Source: Salinactinospora qingdaonensis
GTDB taxonomy: Bacteria; Actinomycetota; Actinomycetes; Streptosporangiales; Streptosporangiaceae
NCBI RefSeq assembly: GCF_039539445.1
Contig: NZ_BAABDD010000001.1
Span: 248,001 to 312,000 of the forward strand
Reading direction: 5' to 3'
DNA length: 64,000 nucleotides
This document shows, in pieces, positions 60,224-64,000 of this stretch (its first letter is position 1; each line of letters opens with the position of its first letter). Under the pieces are notes generated by a model. It made no database searches and was not told the DNA's origin. It worked only from the letters and a program-made list of their open reading frames with translations. Position numbers and translations under genes: made by a program.

Positions 60224-61425
60224 AGGTCTCCCAACTGTTCATCAGCGGGGCAGCGCCCCTGCTCGACGAAGCGTGCGCGGTAGTCGTCGACGGCGGCAAC
60301 GAGGTCGGCCGCGCCCAGACGGGGCAGGGCGGCGGCAGCGGCGGCGAAACAGGCGCGGGTGGACTCGGCGATCGTGGGGACGGCGAGGGCGTGGCGGGCG
60401 GCGGCGAGCCACACGTCGCGCCCTGGCACGCCGCCGCTGCACAGACGTTCGGTCTCGGCGTAGGCGATGTCGGCGGCGACCGGGTCGTCTATAAGCGCGG
60501 CGGCCACAGCGATAGGAACCGAGCACCACTGTTGGGGAAGCGCGTCGATCATGCGCAGTTCCAACCACCCACGCGGACGCACCGGTGGGAACAGCGTGGT
60601 GAGGTGGTAAGCGAAATCGTCGATGGTGGGACGCTGCGGGTGGCCGTTGACCAGCCAATCTCCGAACCGCAGGCCAGGATCGACGATCCAGGGGGCGGTG
60701 TCGCGCCGGATTGTCATCAGGCGGGCCCGCAGTGCGTAGCGCAGCCAGTCGGCCGCGGGCCCGTCGGGATCGTCGCAGGTGGGGGCGCGGGTTCGAGAGG
60801 CGTCGATGGCCGACCACACCGCCCAGCGCGTGGAGCTCCAGCCGGTGGGACGGCCGCGCCAGAGGGGAGAGTTGGCGAAGGCGGCGACGAAGAGCGGTCC
60901 GAGCCGGTGGGCGAGCCGCCAGCGTCGGGCCGCGTCGGCGGTGTCGGCTCCGATGTCGAGGCAGACCTGTAGGGATGCTGTGCTGCACATCATGGTCCGC
61001 CCGGTGGGGCTGGCGCTGTCGAAATAGCGCTCCATCACAGCGTAGCGGGGCAGCGTGAGCTGGCGTTCGGGTGACCGGTACGGGTCAAGACCGTTACCGT
61101 GCAGCCGTAGCCCGGCGTCGTTGAGACAAGCGGTGATGTGCTCCAGGTCAGCAGACAGGGCCGTGGCAACCGCCGCTGGACCCTGGCAGGGGAGGGAGCT
61201 GAGTTCGAGCTGTCCCCCGGGTTCGTAGGTGACGGTGCTACCGGCCGGCAGCGGGCCGGCGTCGTCGACGAGAGCGGTGAGGCGTTCGAGCGGGACGGGC
61301 GCGCGAGGACGAGCGGGATCGACGATGAGCCATTCGGTTTCGGCTCCTACACGGCCGGGCGGGCCGGTCTTGAAACAGATGCCGTTGACGTAGTTGTAAA
61401 CGTCGGCTTTGGTCAGATGCTCCAT
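60220..61425 (-). CDS. egtA: Glutamate-cysteine ligase EgtA
   Basis: 401 residues; ATG 61425 preceded by AGGGGG. GRVGAETEWLIVDPARP, VTYEPGGQLELSSLP and MMCSTASLQVCLDIG are GshA/EgtA motifs. It makes the gamma-glutamylcysteine used by EgtB. First gene of the operon. No egtE-type PLP lyase gene is in the operon; the last step must use a gene elsewhere. Confidence 0.94.
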   Translation of the reverse strand: MEHLTKADVYNYVNGICFKTGPPGRVGAETEWLIVDPARPRAPVPLERLTALVDDAGPLPAGSTVTYEPGGQLELSSLPCQGPAAVATALSADLEHITACLNDAGLRLHGNGLDPYRSPERQLTLPRYAVMERYFDSASPTGRTMMCSTASLQVCLDIGADTADAARRWRLAHRLGPLFVAAFANSPLWRGRPTGWSSTRWAVWSAIDASRTRAPTCDDPDGPAADWLRYALRARLMTIRRDTAPWIVDPGLRFGDWLVNGHPQRPTIDDFAYHLTTLFPPVRPRGWLELRMIDALPQQWCSVPIAVAAALIDDPVAADIAYAETERLCSGGVPGRDVWLAAARHALAVPTIAESTRACFAAAAAALPRLGAADLVAAVDDYRARFVEQGRCPADEQLGDL

Positions 61426-61665
61426 CGGGCCCCCTATCTGGACACGAATAGGTCTCTGCCCTAATTGGAGGGAGAAGAATCCTCCCGAAACGCCCGGGAA
61501 ACGAATGAGCCAGCGGCAGCGGTGCGGTGGATCTGCGTGTTTTTGCAGTGCGACAACGGATTTCCGGCCGCTTTCGGCCATCGGGAAACGGTATCCCGGT
61601 GGCGGTGACGCCAGCGTGACACCCGCGGAACGGTTACGGGATGCCCAGGTTGCGGACGCCCCGAA

Positions 61666-62751
61666 TCAGGTGAGCAGGTCGCGGACGTGGTCGGCGATCT
61701 GGATGTCCTCTCGGGCGGCGATGACCAGGGTGCGTACACGCGCGCCGGCGCCGGTGACCTCGGTGTCGGGGGCGGCGCTGTCGTTGGTGGCGACGTCGAT
61801 GGTCACGCCCAGGAACCCCAACCGCTGGGCGGCACCGGCGCGCACCTGCGGGGCGTTCTGACCGACACCGCCGGTATAGACGAGCGTGTCGAGACCGTCG
61901 AGGGCGGCGGCCATCGCGGCGATCTTGGCCCGCAGCCGGTGCAGGTAGACGTCGCGCCCCAACGCTGCCTCGGCCTCACCGCTGCCGGCGCGCTCCAAAA
62001 CCTCGCGCATGTCGGCGGTTCCGGTGAGTCCCATCAGTCCGCCCTGCCATTGCAGACCGGCCCTGAGCTCGTCGAGGTCCAGGCCGTGGCGATCCAGCAG
62101 CCACAGCACCAACCCCGGGTCGACGTCTCCGCTACGGGTTGCCATGACCAGCCCCTCCAGGGGCGTGAACCCCATGGTGGTGTCTACACAGCGACCGTGG
62201 CGCACCGCGGACAGCGACGCCCCCGCTCCCAGATGGGCGACCACGAGGCGGCCCGGGTCAGCGCCGAGCATCTCTTGGCTGCGGCGGGCAGCGTAGGCGT
62301 GGGAGAGGCCGTGGAAGCCGTACCTGCGCAGGCCGTAGCGGTGTCGCCAGTGGTGGGGCAGGGCGTAGGTGGTGACCTCCGGAGCCAGGGTGGCGTGGAA
62401 CATGGTGTCGAAGCAGGCCACCTGCGGTGTTCGCGGTAGTTCTCGCCGCAGCGCGGCGAGGGCGGCCAGCGCCTTGGGCTGGTGCAGCGGCGCGAGATCG
62501 GTGAGTTCCCCCAGATGGTCGATGACCTGCTGGTCCACCAACACGGGAGCGTGGAACTTCTCCCCGCCGTGGACGATGCGGTGGCCGACCGCGTCGATCT
62601 CGCCGAGGCCGGCCAAGGCCGCAGCCACGTCCTCGGGATCGACCCGGCCGTCGGTGATGTCGAAGTCCCTGCTGGCCATGAGGTCGTTGGCGGGGCCGAG
62701 CAGGTGCAGCTTGACACTGCTCGACCCGGTGTTGGCGACGAGTACGCGCAT
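61666..62751 (-). CDS. ackA: Acetate kinase
   Basis: 361 residues; ATG 62751 gives MRVLVANTGSSSVKLHL. HRIVHGGEKF, FDTMFHATLAPEV, YGFHGLSHAYAARR, HLGAGASLSAVRHGRCVDTTMGFTPLEGL and YTGGVGQNAP are the ASKHA-fold kinase motifs. It makes ATP and acetate from acetyl phosphate. It follows phosphoketolase (106-bp gap), its source of acetyl phosphate. Somewhat shorter than the common ~400 residues. Confidence 0.95.
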   Translation of the reverse strand: MRVLVANTGSSSVKLHLLGPANDLMASRDFDITDGRVDPEDVAAALAGLGEIDAVGHRIVHGGEKFHAPVLVDQQVIDHLGELTDLAPLHQPKALAALAALRRELPRTPQVACFDTMFHATLAPEVTTYALPHHWRHRYGLRRYGFHGLSHAYAARRSQEMLGADPGRLVVAHLGAGASLSAVRHGRCVDTTMGFTPLEGLVMATRSGDVDPGLVLWLLDRHGLDLDELRAGLQWQGGLMGLTGTADMREVLERAGSGEAEAALGRDVYLHRLRAKIAAMAAALDGLDTLVYTGGVGQNAPQVRAGAAQRLGFLGVTIDVATNDSAAPDTEVTGAGARVRTLVIAAREDIQIADHVRDLLT

Positions 62752-62857
62752 GGTGGGGCCATCCTTCTCAGAGGGCGGGAGGGGACTCGCCCGTCCCGCC
62801 CGGCGAGCAGTACGTCCTCGCGCCGCCGGAGGCCGGCGGGCACTCTGGTGGACCGGA

Positions 62858-64000
62858 TTAGCCGGGCCACACCCAGTCGCGGATGTCGGGCGCGTCGGCA
62901 CCGTGCTCGCGGGTGTAGGCGCGGCACCGCAGCCGTTCATCGGCCATGTGCTGGCGCAGGTGCGCCGCCTGCTCGCCCAGACCGGGCACCCGATCGATGA
63001 CGTCCATGACCAAGTGGAACCGGTCGAGGTCGTTGAGCATGACCATGTCGAAGGGGGTGGTCGTGGTGCCCTCTTCCTTGAAGCCGCGCACGTGCAGGTA
63101 GGGGTGGCCGTGACGGCGGTAGGTGAGGCGGTGGATCAGCCATGGGTAGCCGTGAAAGGCGAAGATGATCGGCTTGTCGGTGGTGAAGATCGTATCGAAG
63201 TCTCGATCGCTGAGGCCGTGGGGGTGTTCGGTAGCGGGCTGGAGCCGCATGAGGTCGACGACGTTGACGACACGGACCCGCAGGTGAGGCAGGTGGCGCC
63301 GAAGCAGGTCGGCGGCGGCCAGCGTCTCCATAGTGGGGATGTCGCCGGCGCAGGCCAGCACCACGTCGGGCTCGGTGCCGGCGTCGGTGCTGGCCCAATC
63401 CCAGATGCCCAGGCCGCGTGTGCAATGGGCGATGGCCTGGTCCATGGGCAGATAGGTCAGCCCCGGCTGTTTACCGGCGACGACCACGTTGACGTAGTCG
63501 CGCGAGGCCAGGCAGTGGTCCATCGTCGACAGCAGGGTGTTGGCATCGGGCGGCAGGTAGACCCGGATGAGTTCGGACTTCTTGTTGAGGACGTGGTCGA
63601 TGAAACCGGGGTCCTGGTGGGTGAACCCGTTGTGGTCCTGACGCCACACGTGCGAGCTGAGCAGATAGTTCAGCGACGGGATGGGACGGCGCCAGGGCAG
63701 GTGGCGCGTGACCTTGAGCCACTTGGCGTGCTGGTTGAACATCGCATCCACGATGTGGATGAAGGCTTCGTAACAGTTGAACAGTCCGTGCCGGCCGGTG
63801 AGGAGGTAGCCCTCCAGCCAGCCCTGGCACTGGTGCTCGCTGAGGACCTCCATCACCCGGCCGTCGGGCGCGAGATCGGTGTCGGAGGGCAGCAGGTGGG
63901 CGTTCCAGTTGCGGGCCGTGGCCTCGAAGACCGCGTCGAGCCGGTTGGACGCTGTCTCGTCGGGTCCCATGATCCGGAAGTTGGTGGGGTTGGCGCGCAT
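62858..64000 (-). CDS. xfp: Phosphoketolase, C-terminal part (runs off window)
   Basis: The 380 codons visible correspond to the C-terminal half of xylulose-5-P/fructose-6-P phosphoketolase (~790 residues in full). YLLTGRHGLFNCYEAFIHIVDAMFNQHAKWLK, SSHVWRQDHNGFTHQDPGF, LPPDANTLLSTMDHCL and HVRGFKEEGTTTTPFDM are clear. The N-terminal thiamine-diphosphate domain lies beyond 64000; Met at 64000 is internal. With acetate kinase it forms a phosphoketolase bypass yielding acetyl phosphate and ATP. Confidence 0.95.
   Translation of the reverse strand: MRANPTNFRIMGPDETASNRLDAVFEATARNWNAHLLPSDTDLAPDGRVMEVLSEHQCQGWLEGYLLTGRHGLFNCYEAFIHIVDAMFNQHAKWLKVTRHLPWRRPIPSLNYLLSSHVWRQDHNGFTHQDPGFIDHVLNKKSELIRVYLPPDANTLLSTMDHCLASRDYVNVVVAGKQPGLTYLPMDQAIAHCTRGLGIWDWASTDAGTEPDVVLACAGDIPTMETLAAADLLRRHLPHLRVRVVNVVDLMRLQPATEHPHGLSDRDFDTIFTTDKPIIFAFHGYPWLIHRLTYRRHGHPYLHVRGFKEEGTTTTPFDMVMLNDLDRFHLVMDVIDRVPGLGEQAAHLRQHMADERLRCRAYTREHGADAPDIRDWVWPG

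Noticed and set aside
1..64000. CRISPR arrays, insertion sequences, rRNA genes, attachment sites
   Set aside because: No regularly spaced repeats, transposase or integrase genes, rRNA segments or tRNA-end duplications seen.

Overview
High-GC actinobacterial DNA. Riboswitch-controlled aerobic cobalamin synthesis (CobN), an ergothioneine operon, DUF397, a SARP regulator, a large share of GTG/TTG starts and long GC-only palindromic terminators all fit a filamentous actinomycete. A Nocardiopsaceae-like host is a guess from gene content; no rRNA or phylogenetic marker is present to fix it.

Layout. 1-18.8 kb is core metabolism on the minus strand: an operon of a fused I/D chelatase-like protein, cobO and cobB (cut by the window edge) behind one cobalamin riboswitch; cobN behind a second riboswitch; then cobQ and cobD. 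Between them lie a GNAT, a luciferase-like flavin enzyme, an SOS-type promoter in front of a DUF6504 gene, a quinone oxidoreductase, an SPFH/NfeD pair, and a small CC-motif protein behind a MerR-type promoter. At 18.9-19.1 kb is a self-contained micro-gene for a 20-residue Trp-rich peptide, followed by tRNA-Arg(TCT).

19.9-46.2 kb looks like a biosynthetic gene cluster. Left arm: divergent operons ACP-KSIII-ketoreductase (minus) and methyltransferase-BVMO-cytokinin-dehydrogenase-like oxidase-SRPBCC-hydrolase (plus). After an AT-rich gap come a SARP activator and an NmrA-like protein. Right arm: a tightly coupled 11-gene minus operon (42.2 to 32.2 kb) of alpha-oxoamine synthase, ketosynthase, MaoC dehydratase, adenylation enzyme, carrier protein, TrpD-, TrpA-, EctC-like cupin, acyl-CoA dehydrogenase, TrpF- and TrpC-like proteins. 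AraC, DUF1772, a type II thioesterase and TetR follow. Four promoters in the cluster carry paired heptamers close to NTTGCGC at an 11-bp pitch, the expected SARP operator layout, so one activator probably switches both arms. The tryptophan-pathway homologues have lost signature residues (TrpD KHGNR-type motif, the TrpC Glu before SG) and lack TrpB/E/G. With a catalytically intact EctC-like cyclase and a carrier-bound amino-acid activation triad, this suggests a pathway that builds a pyrrole/indole-like or amidine ring on an unusual substrate. I know of no described cluster with this combination.

47-64 kb returns to housekeeping and stress genes: hemerythrin-like protein, DUF397 protein, BCCT transporter with an odd start, Hsp20, MpaB-like oxygenase, a membrane aminopropyltransferase/DUF350/DUF2617/DUF4178 operon, egtABCD, acetate kinase and the C-terminal half of phosphoketolase (cut by the window end).
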